This document shows, in pieces, positions 33,300 to 45,975 of a stretch of DNA of 64,000 nt. The DNA is taken from assembly GCA_944470555.2 (NCBI GenBank), contig OX104128.1, positions 42,577,920 to 42,641,919 on the forward strand. Reading direction: 5' to 3'. The position numbers were made by a program, and so were the translations under genes. Source of the stretch: Heterobilharzia americana. Taxonomy: Eukaryota > Platyhelminthes > Trematoda > Strigeidida > Schistosomatidae. The notes under the pieces were generated by a model, which saw only the letters and a program-made list of their open reading frames with translations, made no database searches and was not told the DNA's origin. Position 1 is the stretch's first letter, and the number at the start of each line of letters is the position of its first letter.

Positions 33300-34230
33300 G
33301 GTTGAAGTTCTTCTAATTACTTTGTATTTATAACTGTTTTTCAATACAAGTTGTTCATGCATATCTTGTTAAAATTGCTTCATTAATGTAGAAGCCCACA
33401 AAATATTTCGGCACTTCCATTTAACACACTTCACAACACAACAAATGAGGAGAGCCCCCGAGAGATTGAATACATCCATGCGGCCGAAATGCATGTTGAA
33501 GTTTATCACAGTCAGTTTTATTCTAGAGTTTATTAGCTTGAGGATTCTCACTCAAACAATCTGCACGACTCAGACGAATATTCATTTAGTTCAGGGGTTG
33601 TCGCCATTTTTTTGTGGTCTAAGATCTCAAAAGGCAAACAGGATTCTTTTTTATCCCTTCTGAGATTATATCAGCAGTCTACTTATTACGCCTGGTGCAT
33701 CTTGGCGAATAGATAGTGGATATTTCATTGATATCTCAATTTATTTGAGTGACTCAGCAGCACATCAACCATTTTAATCTGAATCATTTATTCGATCGTT
33801 CCAAAAGAGAGCCTAATTTACGCTTATTTGTCCATCTCATGCATAAACAGGCGATTTACGTTTTGAAACTAGTTAGACGAGGGAATTCCCTATCTCTAGT
33901 GATCTTAAATTTCTAATCTCTTCAAAGTACATGATTGAAGATAAAGTATCCAATTATTTCTTCAGTAGTATTTCCTATAGATAAACCGATGGTAGCAAAG
34001 AAGTCATCACCAGGATTCCTTTTTCTAGGGGAATGTGAATATTCCACAGAAAACCCGCTTACTACATGGCAAGTTGCATTCTCAGTTATTATTTCTCCTT
34101 ATTACTTATTGCCTACAATTTGATTTAGTTGAAGACGTCTCCGTCTCACTTAACCTAACCAGAATTTTTCCTGTCACAAGACAGACTTTTCAGTAGACGT
34201 AGTGTATGCATGAGACTATCCTGTAAGTTG
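33300..34230. other. Gene-free stretch downstream of nuf2
   Basis: No gene supported. It includes possible 3' untranslated sequence of nuf2. Short frames at 33445-33663 and 33935-34123 have no recognisable domain. Confidence 0.4.
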
Positions 34231-34239
34231 AAGATCCAG

Positions 34240-34930
34240 AGTCTTCTGTATACACCTCAACCGGCAGCTTGCTCCAGGATTGGTCTGCGTTGGCATCTAA
34301 CGGTAAGGAGTGAATTGGTTGATCGCTTTGGTCACTTCACTTCACTTGGGAGGTCGGTCCGGCTCTGATTATTCTGTCACCGAAGAAATCTCTGCATCGA
34401 TAGAACGGTTGGATTAGCTTTTGGCAGTTCATTCGATCTACTACGCTACCATAATATCCGACTGCCTATTAAGGACTGAGTGTACTACACTTGTTTTGTT
34501 ATACTGTATGTTTGTGAAACATGGCCATTAACTATAGAATGTGCGAAGAAAGCTTCAGGTGTTCAACCGCTGTTGCCTTTTGTAGCCCATGCTGTTTTGT
34601 GGTGCCGCCACGTCAGTAATGTAAAAGCCAGGCGTAGACATTTAGGTAGGAGAGTTAGTTGATTAGTTGTGAACTTTTATCGATTCATGTGGCTGGGACG
34701 TGTGTTATGTGTGCTTGTCGCACAGTGTTAGCCGAAGTCGGTTTAAGCTGAAAATTGGTGAAAGGGAACCAGACTGAAACATGGCATGGATCCATTAATT
34801 CCCTGAGTCAGTTTGAGCCGTGCAGGGAAATGTAGACCTCGTATGCGTGACAACCTAAATCGATTGTTGGAGACTAGCTGATATATCTCAATCTGTGATG
34901 GTGCTGCAGACGCACGCGTTAGTCATCTTC
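34240..34930 (+). mobile_element. Degraded non-LTR RT fragment
   Basis: Landmarks of the family at 17870-20905 in order: gctccaggattggtctgc (DWSA region), aacggtaaggagtgaattggttg (GSE region), a YVCETWPLTIE reading near 34500 (the YGCETWPL motif of these RTs), and a GRVLCV... reading near 34690 for the LGHVLRM region. Frequent frameshifts; 5'-truncated. Confidence 0.6.
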
Positions 34931-36500
34931 ATCCTTATAGTAACACTGAATTTAATTATTGTTTATCCTTCCCTGTTCTTTTACAACTTTCTACTGCTTT
35001 TGGTTACGTTGATGTAAGGTTTAGTATATCTCAGATCGTTAAGCAGTAGCGCTAGGTCCTTTGATGACACTGACTGGCTTCTAAGGTTCGTTAGGTTGCC
35101 CTATCATCCCTTCTAATCGAATTGATACTACCATCTAGTAGTAATAATAATAATAATGTCGTCCAGCGAGTGTCATGAGATACTGCATGTATCATTTTTT
35201 GTCGGTTGTTGTTGTCCATCGCCCTGGTGGGCGACGGTTGCATTGTAAAGTCATGGTATTTCAGTTCAAAAAACAACTTGTTTTAAAAATAGGTCATGTT
35301 GTAGACACGTTTGTGGTGGATGTAATGTTATAAGGCGAGAAAGTTAGTCACTTCATTAAATCTAATGCTATACATTTAACTGTCGATTTTTCCTTGTTAG
35401 CGAATAGGGTAACAATAGTGTTCGAGAAAATCACACGAAGGTACCCTCCTTCAATTGATGATTCATTATGTTTTTATGTTGCTAGAGTTCTCAGTTGTAT
35501 TTTAAGTTGTTTTCCATTAATTCAGGCTTGTTCATTTTAACGCCTTTCCTTTTTAAAATACGAATACTGTTCATTTCGATCGAGCAGTCGGACTTTAAGA
35601 TGTGTTTACTGCAAAGACCATAAGAATGGAATAAAATGTCCTACCGAATCTGGCGATTTTAACTTCATGTGACCAAAAGACATGATTGTAATGGTAATAA
35701 TAAAGGCAGTGGGCAGGATGGCGTTTACTCACTGAGATTTGGCCTTATTTTATTACACATAAAAATGGATTATGAGATACATTACAGAGGAGACTAGGAC
35801 TGCGCGTGAAATAGCTGACTTTAAAATAGTATCGTGTAGAGATACTGACTAGTTTGTTTAACGTATCTTGAACGATTTCCTTTTTCTGACTGGTATATGG
35901 GTAAAGATGTTTTGCCTTTATTTCATAAGTGGAAGTAATTACCACAAACTACCTGAGTGCCTAAATTTGTGTTTTAGTCACGACTCTTTAGATAGCTGGA
36001 TGATGTATTTCTATTATCTTGTAGGGAACTTTGTCAACTAAGTATTTGTTAGTGAATTAAATTTCACACTGTCGAATTTACCTAAATGTACGCACCTGAG
36101 GTAGATTGGTATTAGAAGACTATCTTCCTTTTTTACCATAATAATTGATTGCCTGCTTAACAATGAATAGTGAGAACTACACACCTATCCAGTGTGTTAT
36201 TGCAGTAATCAACACACAAGTCCCAGATACTGCACGATGTAAGTGATTAATTTATTACAGTTGAATGTCAACATCTAGTCGTCACATAACATAACAAACA
36301 ACTGATAAACTTGGAAACGTTTTATTGAAGATATCAGTAATTCAGTCAAACATTGATAAATATTTGTCACTTATAGAAGCTGACTTATCAAAATTCAGTG
36401 TTGTGTTTGTTCGGGTAAATCTGATAAGCACATTGCTTGGTTACTGGAGGGTAACTAACTTCATGTTATCGAATTCTCGCAATCATTTTGCAATGTGGTC
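34931..36500. other. Gene-free stretch
   Basis: AT-rich with no supported gene. A short taataataat run lies at about 35143. The frame at 36325-36510 has no recognised domain. Confidence 0.4.
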
Positions 36501-36504
36501 ACCA

Positions 36505-37190
36505 GGCTAGACCTTGCTGATGAGTGCTAGAAAGCATACAACCTAGGTCCAAGACTTCCTGCTGATTACCTCAATCCAACCAACATCTATTGTAGGAAAC
36601 GAGAAGACTGAGACGAAGGAAGGAACGTTTATTATTAACCTTTGGTACAGTAGTCATCAAATATTGTACACCTTCCACTAAGATAGTCGTTTGCATAATG
36701 TGCTTCATTTCCTCTTCTGTTTCTATCTTGATTTGCTCTTAATACGTCCGCTTTGTCTCTTGCGTTTTTTGGGCAGAATTCTTACCGACTGCTGGTAATT
36801 TCCTATGGTATTTGCCGCCCTCTCAACATATGCTGCTTATACCCATTCTTATTAGCTACACCATCTCTGCATCGTGATGGTGAGCCTCCTAGCCTGGTGG
36901 CAACATTCCAAAATGATCGACAGAATTTGATCAGGACTAGGCAACAGGAAGTTGGCTACCCTCCAGTAACGCAGTCCTACAGGAGGTCAGTTGGGGCCCG
37001 AATGGCTGGCTCAGTGGTAACGTCTCTGTCTGCAACACTAGGTGACGTGGGTTTGAATCTCAGGCAGGACATCAGTTCTGTTAAGATTGCAGATAAAACT
37101 TGCTTATTAGCACCAAATGGCACAAAACCTAGGTCCAGGGCTTCCTGTTGTTTACCTCCATTCAATTCATACCTCAGTCTGATAAGTGAC
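36505..37190 (+). repeat. tRNA-like SINE relics (family 3)
   Basis: At 37003-37080 the text ggctggctcagtggtaacg, then cacta ggtgacgtgg and gtttgaatctca, reads as A and B boxes of a tRNA-derived repeat. The segment cacaaaacctaggtcc-agggcttcctg (37120-37150) recurs at 36540-36570 (caacctaggtccaagacttcctg), so a second partial copy precedes it. Related relics are at 21955-22205 and 42990-43240. Confidence 0.6.
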
Positions 37191-37480
37191 AAGGTCTAAT
37201 TGCGAATTTTGATTTGGTAAGCTATCTGTATCGTCTGTACATACTGGATGAATAAACAGCCAGGTGAAAATTCTTCAAGAGACTTTCGATACTTATTCGG
37301 AGTTATTCAGTCAAGTAGCAGAAATAATTTCTTGATAGCATGAACTACAAGTCATCGGGATGTACATGTATTTGAATGATCTAGTCACTAGTTTACCCAA
37401 CCATTTTGTTCCAGGTTCATCCTGCCTAAATAGTCAGTTGTTATCATCAGCCGTTATGGGACATTTGTTCATATTATACT

Positions 37481-37800
37481 ATGTATAAATCCATGTGTTT
37501 AATGAAGTCTATCGCTCAACAAATATGCAGAAGGAAGTGGAGATGGATTGGGCATGCACCGAGAAGACCATTCGGGGACATTACGTGCCAGGCCGTCGAG
37601 TGGAACCCAGATAGGAAACGACGGGTTGGGCGTCCGAGGGTGACATGGAGGAGATCGTGTGAGAAAGAAATGAGAGCTTCTGGGCTATCGTGGAGCCAGG
37701 TTCAAAAGTTTGCAGAGAAGAGTGGAATGGAGACGTGCTACTGAAGCCTTATGTTCCACTAGGAACCCAAGGGACAAGTAATAATATATAATAAAATGAA
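37481..37800 (+). mobile_element. RTE-like element, 3'-end fragment
   Basis: Carries the C-terminal coding text of the RTE copy at 54619-57834: AQQICRRKWRWIGHA, then VEWNPDRKRRVGRPRVTWRR and EKEMRASGLSWSQVQKF. It differs at scattered residues and has a frameshift near 37735. The 3' end is ...aacccaagggacaagtaataatatataata, with the (TAA)-rich tail typical of this family. Strongly 5'-truncated. Confidence 0.85.
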
Positions 37801-38099
37801 ACCTAATACTGATGGTATTTCCTCTTTTTAAAAGTTGACTTTTTATTCCATGCACTGGCTGTCTTCCTTATCGGTATTTCATCTTGTAATTATATCCATC
37901 AGAAACTTATGCATTATGAAGAGAATCAATTTATCATAAATATATTTGTAATGAATATTTACACACAATGATGTTATTTAATTTTGGTAATATTTCGAGC
38001 AAAATTACCGCCCGTGATCATACCAATTGTTGGAATTATTTGTTCACATATGTACGGATAGGATTCATGTATATAGTGTTTTTGCTATGTAGGTTTTTT

Positions 38100-39000
38100 A
38101 TTACTTCTCTCTAGTACTGTGTTCCGTGTTGTGAACAAATTGAAGTTTGAAGACCATGATCTACAGAAAACCTACGCATTCAGGAAGATTTCTGGATTAC
38201 TACTCAGTACATCCACCCTATGTAAAAGGAGGGTAAATACAGAGTCTAGCAAATAGAATACGTAGGTTGACAACATACCCTGATGATCAGAGAAGGGAAA
38301 TTAACACTTTATTCAGAATGTTACTGAAAAATCTTCCCTATCCTGAACAATTCATAAGAGACGATATCAAGAAAAAGAAGAAACGGGAAATAAAATTCGA
38401 AAACGATAAGAAAGAGGAATATAAAAAGCTATAGTACTGCCATTTAATGAAAGGTAACTCTGAGTCAATGTTTTGAAATCTCAAAACAACAGATGTTCAA
38501 AACACATTTTAGCCAATAAACGTCATGAAAAATAAATTAAATCAACTAAATGATGTAATAAAAAACTAGAAAAAAAAACAATGTTGTATACAAAATATCT
38601 TGTGCTGACTGCCCAGTTAACTATATAGGTCGAACGTTGAGATCACTCAAATCAAACTGAATGAACATCGAGGATTAACTAAAGGTCAGCTCACAGGGAT
38701 ACATGAATAAAGAAATTTGGGAAAGATTTCATCTATAGCAGTACAAGGGTAGGATGAAAAACAATGTTGACTGGGACAATGTTGACATCTTAAAGTCCAG
38801 CACTGACAAATGGAAAGATTGTTGATAGAATCTATGGTCATAGAAGTCACACCTAACACGTGCAACAGAGGGGGCTGAGCACAAATGTCAACAACTTGGA
38901 ACATAGTACTGGAGAGAATTCTATCCTTACATGTATGAACAAATAATTCCAACAACTAATATGATCACCGGCAGTAATCTTTGTCGAAATATTAGCAAAA
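38100..39000 (+). mobile_element. Penelope-like element fragment with GIY-YIG endonuclease motif
   Basis: From 38290 the text DDQRREINTLFRMLLKN-LPYPEQFI follows the post-RT part of Penelope-like elements. At 38583-38650 the frame reads VVYKISCADCPVNYIGRTLRSLK: the C-x-x-C pair and Y-I-G with a following T/R are the hallmark of their GIY-YIG endonuclease. A stop codon follows shortly after, and the rest (to about 39000) is frame-broken. The RT catalytic region is missing. It differs from the fragment at 29960, so two Penelope-like families may be present. Confidence 0.65.
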
Positions 39001-39589
39001 TCAAAGAAAATGACTATGTAAACATTCATTACAAATATATTCATAACTAATCTCCTCTTCCACCATTTCTTCTCAAGATGTTTAGTTCAGGATTACTGAT
39101 AATTGTTCTGGAGTTTTCTGACCTTTGATATTCAATCGGAAAAATTATTTTACTGGCTACTGTCACTTCATCAACATCCAATTCATAAAGGATAACACGA
39201 AGCCATATAGTACCTGTACAACACTTTTTTGAAGCGAGAAGAGTTTATTAACCACTCTCTTCTAAGATGAGATTCCCAGATAAGTTAGGGTAATTTTAAG
39301 TGGTTAAATGTTAGACAAAAACAAAAACCAATATAGCTGCATCATTCTGGACTATCCATATGAATTGGTAAATTTTACAAACGAAGTACATATTCTCTTA
39401 AACATCAAAATAATACTGGAATGTTTTAAAATGATATCATAAGTACATGTTGAATAGGTGTTTCCACACATATATTACATTAGTGTATATTCTCTTTGTT
39501 GAGAAGAAAAATATCTATGTTGTATTCTTAGTCAATCCCTAGACATCAGTAGCCAATATCTCTGTCATTTGAGAAAATCAATAATTTCT

Positions 39590-40506
39590 TTAATGTAGGA
39601 AAACACATGATTTTCCATTCAATAATATTTGTCTTGTAGCTGTCTGTGTAGTAACTGATTTATCAACTGCGATAGACAATATTGCACTGATTAATAATAA
39701 GATGATTCCAAAAATTGCTGTGAATGGTGCCCAACCTATAAAAAAAGAAAAATAATTTTAAAAAGGGGAAAGTAAGTCTATTCATTAGAAGCATCATTTC
39801 TGTATAGGTTTGTTTTTGTTAGTACGGGTTAGAGGTATGCATATGACTAAGCAGTTCTAGATAAGTAGTTTGTTTCATTCTGTCAACACCACAGCATTAT
39901 GTTTGCCATAACTGTCAGTTGATGAAGGACATGCACAGAACATTTGCTGTTATTGTCGTCAAAATTAGGTTTTGATTCTTCAGCTACACACATACCTACT
40001 CAACTGTACGAAGCATACAGAACTATGTTCGATAATGTAACAGACACCATTCATTGTCTGCCTCCTCCATTTGTGTTAATCGATTCACCTACTCTTGTAG
40101 AGGTGGTTACATGGGTTGCGAAAAACGTTCTATCTAAACTCATCTCCGAACACTATCTTGCATGACTGTGTAGAGCTTGATGCTTGAGTATTTGGTTATT
40201 TCTGATCAGTGTGCTCCACGAGAGTTCCCTTTCAAAGTCATGTAGTGAAGTCAAACATTTTTAAGGGAGTGTGTATTCACCACCTTAACACATCAGGGGC
40301 TTTGGCAATCCAGTGGTACAAGTCTGATATTTGTGTTAGAAAAAGGATACATTCAATCCCTAATTTTGCCTTGGTCGTAGTTTCCCTAAGACATTTTATT
40401 CATATTTTTTGTTCATTATTTGTTTTGTTAATCATATCCTATAAGCAATTTCGGATGACCTTGAGTCCGCTTTCTAACCGTTACCACCTTGTTACTTTAC
40501 TGACCG

Positions 40507-40591
<85 letters not shown>

Positions 40592-42208
40592 TCTGTCCAA
40601 AACAAATTATTAATTACTGAAAAACAATCTCACCCGAGAATATTCCTTTCAATAAATTAATTCTCATCAGGTTCTATAGTTGTAAAATGTAATTGTACAA
40701 CATAAAACAAACCAGGTTTTTGGCGAATATATTTTCAAAATTTAATATGATTTAGGAACTGTAAACAAACGGAGTTTTCTTTATAAAGCTTGTGCTGATG
40801 ATATTGTCTAAAATGACAATAAAAGCTTCACGAATGAACTATTCAGCTCAGGGAACACAACATTATGAAAATTATCATCTCAAAATCCTACGAGTGTCGT
40901 TTATGCATGGCATCTTGAAGTGGCATAACTAGTAAAAAGACCGTGTTTTTAAAGTTATCTGTTCTATGTTTGACTTCCCAATGGATAAAAATGAGACGTG
41001 GTTATGCTGTTTCATTTTTGTGTAAAACAAATTTCTGTACCTTCTGACAGAAAATATAGTTATTAAACGATTACTGAATGACAGTTAGGAGAGGCAGTCT
41101 AGTTAACTAACCAAACTTACTTCCCATTGAAGCTGAATACTGAGAAATAGTCACTATTTAATGAACAGGTATATCAGCAACAGTCCTCCTTCCTGACTTC
41201 ACCAAGAATTTTTCAGTACATACCAGTAATTTCATGCTTACGCTATCAGTCTCATTAGTGAGTGCTAGGTTTTCATATACATCACTGTGTATGGATCGCT
41301 TTGAGATATACGACAGTCAGCTTGATTAGATATAGTGAAAAAACTGTTATCTATGGGATCACATAGGATCCTGACTACTAATCTAATCGTTTTAGCCATC
41401 AACCAGATACAGTTGTCTGTTATACGAAGACATTTGATAACAAGGTACAATTATATTTTAATGAGGTGTGCAACATTTATTCAGTGTTATCGACTTAACT
41501 ACTCATAAGTAACTTAGATTTAAATCGTTAGCCGAGAAAACCAGACAGTCTTCTGAATTCACACGACTCTCGGTTGTGTTGAATCAGGTGAAATCTTCAG
41601 AATGTTCATTAACTGTGAAGAAATTACTTGAATACCCCAGAGTTGTATAGCTAGTTTCGAACTTCAAAATAAGTAAAACTGTTTGCTTTGAAAAGTGTGG
41701 TTATTTGTTTGGTGACTCAATGAATTGTAATGGAAAGGCTAATTGGTAAATACAGTTTCACCCAGGAGCTGCACACATTCCTGTACGAGCCATACGGTTT
41801 GTGTGAGGATCGATAATAATATCTGGTTAACTAAACGTTAGGTGGTGGAATAAAACTTGAAGTTGTCATGACCTCAAGATGTGAATGGTAAGTTCATTGG
41901 AATTCGGTCTAAAATGGTAAGATTTTTTTCATGAAAGGTTTAGAATTCTGTTGAACAAAGATCTTTACCGCAATTCTTTCATTCCTACGATATAAACTCA
42001 GATGGACTTTTTCACTTTATTAGAGTAAGTGTAATTATACAAAAATCTTGAAGTTAACTTTAATACTGATTTTAAAAGACAGGATTGGACATACCCATAG
42101 AGCAGTTTCCTTTAGAGTAGGGTCCAACACTACCTCCACAAACCTCACGAATTGTAACTGAACCCCATCCTGCAGGCCAAATGATGAGAGATGTTAGAAG
42201 AATGAGAT
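39590..42208 (-). CDS. LHFPL-type tetraspan membrane protein, two C-terminal exons
   Basis: Exons on the minus strand: 42208-42095 (114 bp, enters in phase 1 and leaves in phase 1) and 39735-39590 (ends in TAA). Splice sites are cgcaaag/AT at the first acceptor, ATGG/gtatgt at the donor and tttttatag/GT at the second acceptor, and the frame is kept. The joined product reads a hydrophobic segment ending IIWPAGWGS, then VCGGS, YSKGNCSMGWAPF, then a second hydrophobic segment AIFGIILLLISAILS. This matches the third membrane helix, second loop with its conserved cysteine pair, and fourth helix of the LHFPL family (F-P-D-G-W, C-G, Y-x-x-G-x-C-S-x-x-W-A). LHFPL proteins sit in the plasma membrane; human LHFPL5 works with the hair-cell channel. 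The N-terminal exons were not found with confidence. The intron holds a TA/GA microsatellite. Confidence 0.65.
39736..42094. other. Intron of the LHFPL-like gene; no other gene seen
   Basis: Contains the TA/GA microsatellite at 40509-40586. The frames at 39944-40165 and 40209-40613 on the plus strand have no domain, and the second one owes its length to the microsatellite. Confidence 0.5.
40509..40586. repeat. Compound microsatellite (TA)n(GA)n
   Basis: About 20 units of TA (40509-40550) run without a break into 18 units of GA (40551-40586). Likely polymorphic in length. Confidence 0.98.
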
Positions 42209-42714
42209 CTTTGCGATAAAAAGAGGAAGAGAAAAGAAGTTTTCAACCACCCATGTAAACAACAGAACGAATACATAGTGAAACAAAATGTAATTTAACT
42301 CATATGTGTGAGATGTCTTCAGTTGGCAGACTTATGTCTGCCATACCATATCTGACTGTTTACTCCAACAAAGAAGCTCCATCTCAAATAGGAATAGGGA
42401 GAACCAAATAAGCAACTGGTCTGATGAAATATTCAAGTGACAGCCCACCATATCATTTATTGACCAATAAGTTTAAATGAATCTGATAAACTGTGAGGAC
42501 TTGTTGATAAATCCCCGAAATGTGAGATTGGTGAGCAAGAAACCGTTAATGCAAGCTAATTATGATGTAAATGTTCACCTAACTTCATCCCAGGATTAGT
42601 TGTGCATAGACTTTTCTAGTAATGAGATAAGTGTAATAGTACTGATTACATTTAATTAACTAAAAGTTACACCGGTCGTTTTCGAAATACTCAACCTTTT
42701 ATAGTTGTTTTTTG

Positions 42715-42850
42715 AAGATATGGGTCGTGGGTGTGCACTGGTAAGAGTTCCTTACTGGGATAAGAAAAATATTTAATGCTCCCAAGTTTTCAGTGGTTCT
42801 TTCTGCTTGGTGGATGCTAAGTTAAAATCAATAAATCCCCTGAACCACCA
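42715..42850 (+). repeat. Family-2 tRNA-like SINE, 3' fragment
   Basis: Contains gggtcgtgggtgtgcactgg, a following ttactgggataag, and the tttcagtggttctttc block with gatgctaagtt, in the order seen at 31980-32080 and 47280-47410. Confidence 0.6.
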
Positions 42851-42989
42851 AAACTGAAAGATATTTGTTAGGTTATAAATCAGATCTCATAGGATTCTAT
42901 TATTTGAAGCTTCTAAAAAATATAATGTATGTTTAATAATTGTTCGATATTGACTGAAGGGGAGATAAATTGGAAGACGCTTTGTTAGT

Positions 42990-43420
42990 TGACTGGTGAC
43001 AACTGACAGAGAGCTCTAAACCTAGGTTCGTCGGTTGCCTCCAACTAACTGACGTCCATCAAAGTGCAACACGACAGTGAGTCCTCTAGCTTGGTGACCA
43101 CATAGCAAGGTTATCGATAGAATTCGGTAGGCACTCAGGACTAGGCAATATAAAATCAGTCCCCCTCCACTGAACAATCTATGTATAAAAGATACTTTGG
43201 ACTGATCGAACTGGAAGCGTGCACAACCCATAAATAAGAACAGTATGACTTATCAGTCACGTAGAGGCTATAAGTCACACCTATTGTGTGAGGGCTAATG
43301 ATTGCTGAAACGGTGATTGTTCGAGGCAGGTTTGAACCCGGAAGGCTACTGGTTGAAATTCGACTGCCAAAATCAATAAGCCATGGCTAAGCTGTCAGTG
43401 TGACTACCTGGTGGTTTACT
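42990..43420. repeat. Dispersed repeat relics
   Basis: The minus-strand text around 43060-43020 (cagttagttggaggcaaccgacg, then acctaggttt) recurs at about 21970-22020 on the plus strand. The segment near 43276-43300 (acacctattgtgtgaggg) recurs inverted at about 27855-27875 in nuf2 intron 5. Both are repeat relics with no intact element. Confidence 0.5.
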
Positions 43421-44070
43421 ACCTGAAATGTTATGCGTACTAACCAACAACAGTGTCACAGTTTTTGTTCTAAAAGCTGAACAATCCGTTACCCCAGTAT
43501 AACAAAGCATATATTTGTTTTTCACCTAAGAGTAACCGTTACACTGTGTTTTAGTCTGTCACAGTGCTTTTCTGCTTTGAATACCACATCTAACGAAACT
43601 CTAAATAGGTGTTAGTGAATATATGAAAATTCTTACACAACTTAAAGAGCTTGCGAAATCTTCACTACGTTTATCCTTGGCATATTCGGAAATGGTACAT
43701 ATACTGCGGAAATGAGGACCCCGTCTTTAAATTCTCACGTTCCCGATTTTAACTCTGACTTGTAAACACTAACTTCCGAACTTTAAGTTCGAAACTATAA
43801 ATGTTTATGCTTCAAATTCTATCTTAAATTCCAATGCATAATTTCTTGTCTCTAGTTCCTAACTCTATACTTCATGCCTTCACAATAAGTTTTCCGTTGA
43901 AATCCAGTTTTACTACTGAATTAGTCATAGCAAATTTTTTGTATGAATCGCACTGAATGCAATATATGACCAATAGTCTTTCCTTCTGATTAGCCACTTA
44001 AACTGCAACACGTAGGCTGTTTTTACTCTTGGTGATTAAGTAAATATAGTCTTTTGATATTAATTATGAA
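43421..44070. other. Gene-free stretch
   Basis: AT-rich, no supported feature. Confidence 0.4.
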
Positions 44071-44074
44071 AAGT

Positions 44075-44232
44075 GGCTAGAAGTGGAATCTAGGACACGC
44101 ATTTTATCTAAATTAGGGACTCGTCAGCTGGATGTGCCTGTCTCCCAATTGGCGGTATTGTTCCCACCAAGACTCGAACCTGGGTTGACCACTACAAACA
44201 CCGAAGAGCTATCCACTAGGCCACCTAGTCAT
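44075..44232 (-). mobile_element. Sm-alpha-like SINE with decayed hammerhead
   Basis: Minus-strand copy: A box near 44230-44205 (tggcctagtggatagctc), B-box-like ggttcgagtcttgg near 44180-44165, then catccagctgacgagtccc near 44140-44122. The ribozyme core is then lost: the GAAAC block is replaced by an AT-rich run and only gtgtcctagattcc of the 3' arm remains. Confidence 0.8.
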
Positions 44233-45454
44233 GATATCCAGTTGGTGTGCAACGGGTATAGTTTGTATGATTTTGCTTGACTGTGCAATCCGAAAACTAA
44301 TACAACTTGCATTGGTTACGTTAATAAATTAAGTGAAAAACTGATTTGTTTAAATATATGAATACGCTCACCAAGCAAACGTATTCAGTATTATCTAACT
44401 AATGAACTTCTCTGTTACATCGATAAGATGATATAATATTTTTATTTACAAGCAATCAGTTTCATGTTGTTATTTTTCGTGATTTTGAAACAGCACATAT
44501 TAGAAAAAAAGATAGTTTTTCTTTTCAGAACTGAGCTCGTGAATCAGAATGAAAATTGATATACGGCGCTCAGTTGAAACCTTTCATTACAATACTCTGA
44601 AATATCCTTGCTATCCAAGAGTTTTGAAAAGCTAAATGAAGTCTACAATAATCATGTCAATAGATAAACCCACCTAATTAATGTGTTTGAATACAAATAC
44701 GTCTGTTATTCTTTTCTGGAATACTAATTACATTATGGGCTAAATTACGATGAATTATTTTCATTTCATTCAGAGTAAGCTAAAAGAATTAAAGTGGTTT
44801 GAATAAACCAGATTTATGTAATTAGTCGTTGTGAATACCTCGCTGAAGAGTTTGACTGAGAACAAGTGAGGTGATCATTCATATGTGAATAGTGAATGCT
44901 ACAAGTTGACTTCAGTGGGTTTCAATCACTACTAGTAGTCATTTTAAAAACTTTGGGAATTAAAGTGTGACTTGATGGAGTCGAATAACTTGAGGATTGG
45001 ATAAATGGATTTTAAATGAAATATATTTATAAAATCTCGATGAGGTAGAAAAATTAATGTGCAATAAAATCCAAAGATCTGTTAATTCGATGAGGTATAG
45101 ATGATTCTGTTTCACCTGAACTGACAGTTGACTACTGAATAATTTATATGCTGAAATATATTGCATATGAAATAAAATAAAGTCGTTACTATGCAGCAAC
45201 CAAGTAGTCGATTCAGTAATGTGATATTTAGCACGAGTTAGTTACAAGAGAATGCCGCTGTTAAACGGATAAACAGACAAAAACCAACGAAGAACGTGGC
45301 ACAAAAGTAAATCGGTCCAGGTTGCCACACTTCACAACAGCATACAAGGAGCAACTGGATAGAAAGAGAGTGATACTGAAGTAGACAAAAGCGCATTGAA
45401 GAAGAGAGAATTTAAAAGAGATGAAGGTTAGTAACAATATTTAAACTTTCGAAG

Positions 45455-45975
45455 ATGTCACAGAGTGAATATGTTTACACCTTTCCAACCGATTTTCAAC
45501 CATGCTACCAAGAGTCACCTAGCACTGATTCCTACTATCTTAAGGACCCAAAACAAGCAGTTTACATCACCCTATAGCGACATAGATCAACAGTCAGTGA
45601 CTTCGTCAACTGGTATGACATCTTGGTCTGTCCAGTCTAAGCCTTCTTCCAACTTCAACTAATATTTGGCGTTGGGGTAAGCAGTGACTCAGCATGCACA
45701 ACCTCACCGCATTTGAACACTGTTTGTCCTATCAAATTACAAGCCGATATAAAGAAATTAATAATAATAACAATCGCTTTATTCCGAATAATATGTATGA
45801 CAGTATGGGATCCTCAGCATATGATTTTTCAACAAATTCACTCCCAGAAAAATACTTTCAGACGGAACGGTTATTGCATGAAAAAAAGTTTGTTCAACTG
45901 ATAAACAAGGGACTATCACTTATTGATACATGCTTGGAGGGAACACTTTATTCATGTTGCTCGTTGTTTGACTGA
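45455..45975 (+). CDS. Candidate exons of an unrecognised protein, with a 34-bp intron
   Basis: An ATG at 45455 opens a 35-codon exon (45455-45559: MSQSEYVYTF... ending LKDPKQA). A 34-bp GT...AG gap (45560-45593) then leads in phase 0 to SVTSSTGMTSWSVQS, which stays open to a stop at 45661. A third open block in another frame (45693-45975, acceptor gtgactcag) reads HNLTAFEHCLSYQ, RYKEINNNNNRF, MYDSMGSSAYDF, LPEKYFQTERLL and ends at TGA 45973. Donor for the last join is unsure (a GTCTGT at about 45628 gives the right phase). The composition, rich in S, T, N and Q, resembles a disordered regulatory protein. No family recognised. A chance alignment of short frames is possible, but the fit of the small intron argues for a gene. 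Confidence 0.4.

Noticed and set aside
40209..40613. 134-codon ORF ending in an arginine-glutamate repeat
   Set aside because: The end of the frame is the TA/GA microsatellite, and the rest has no domain.
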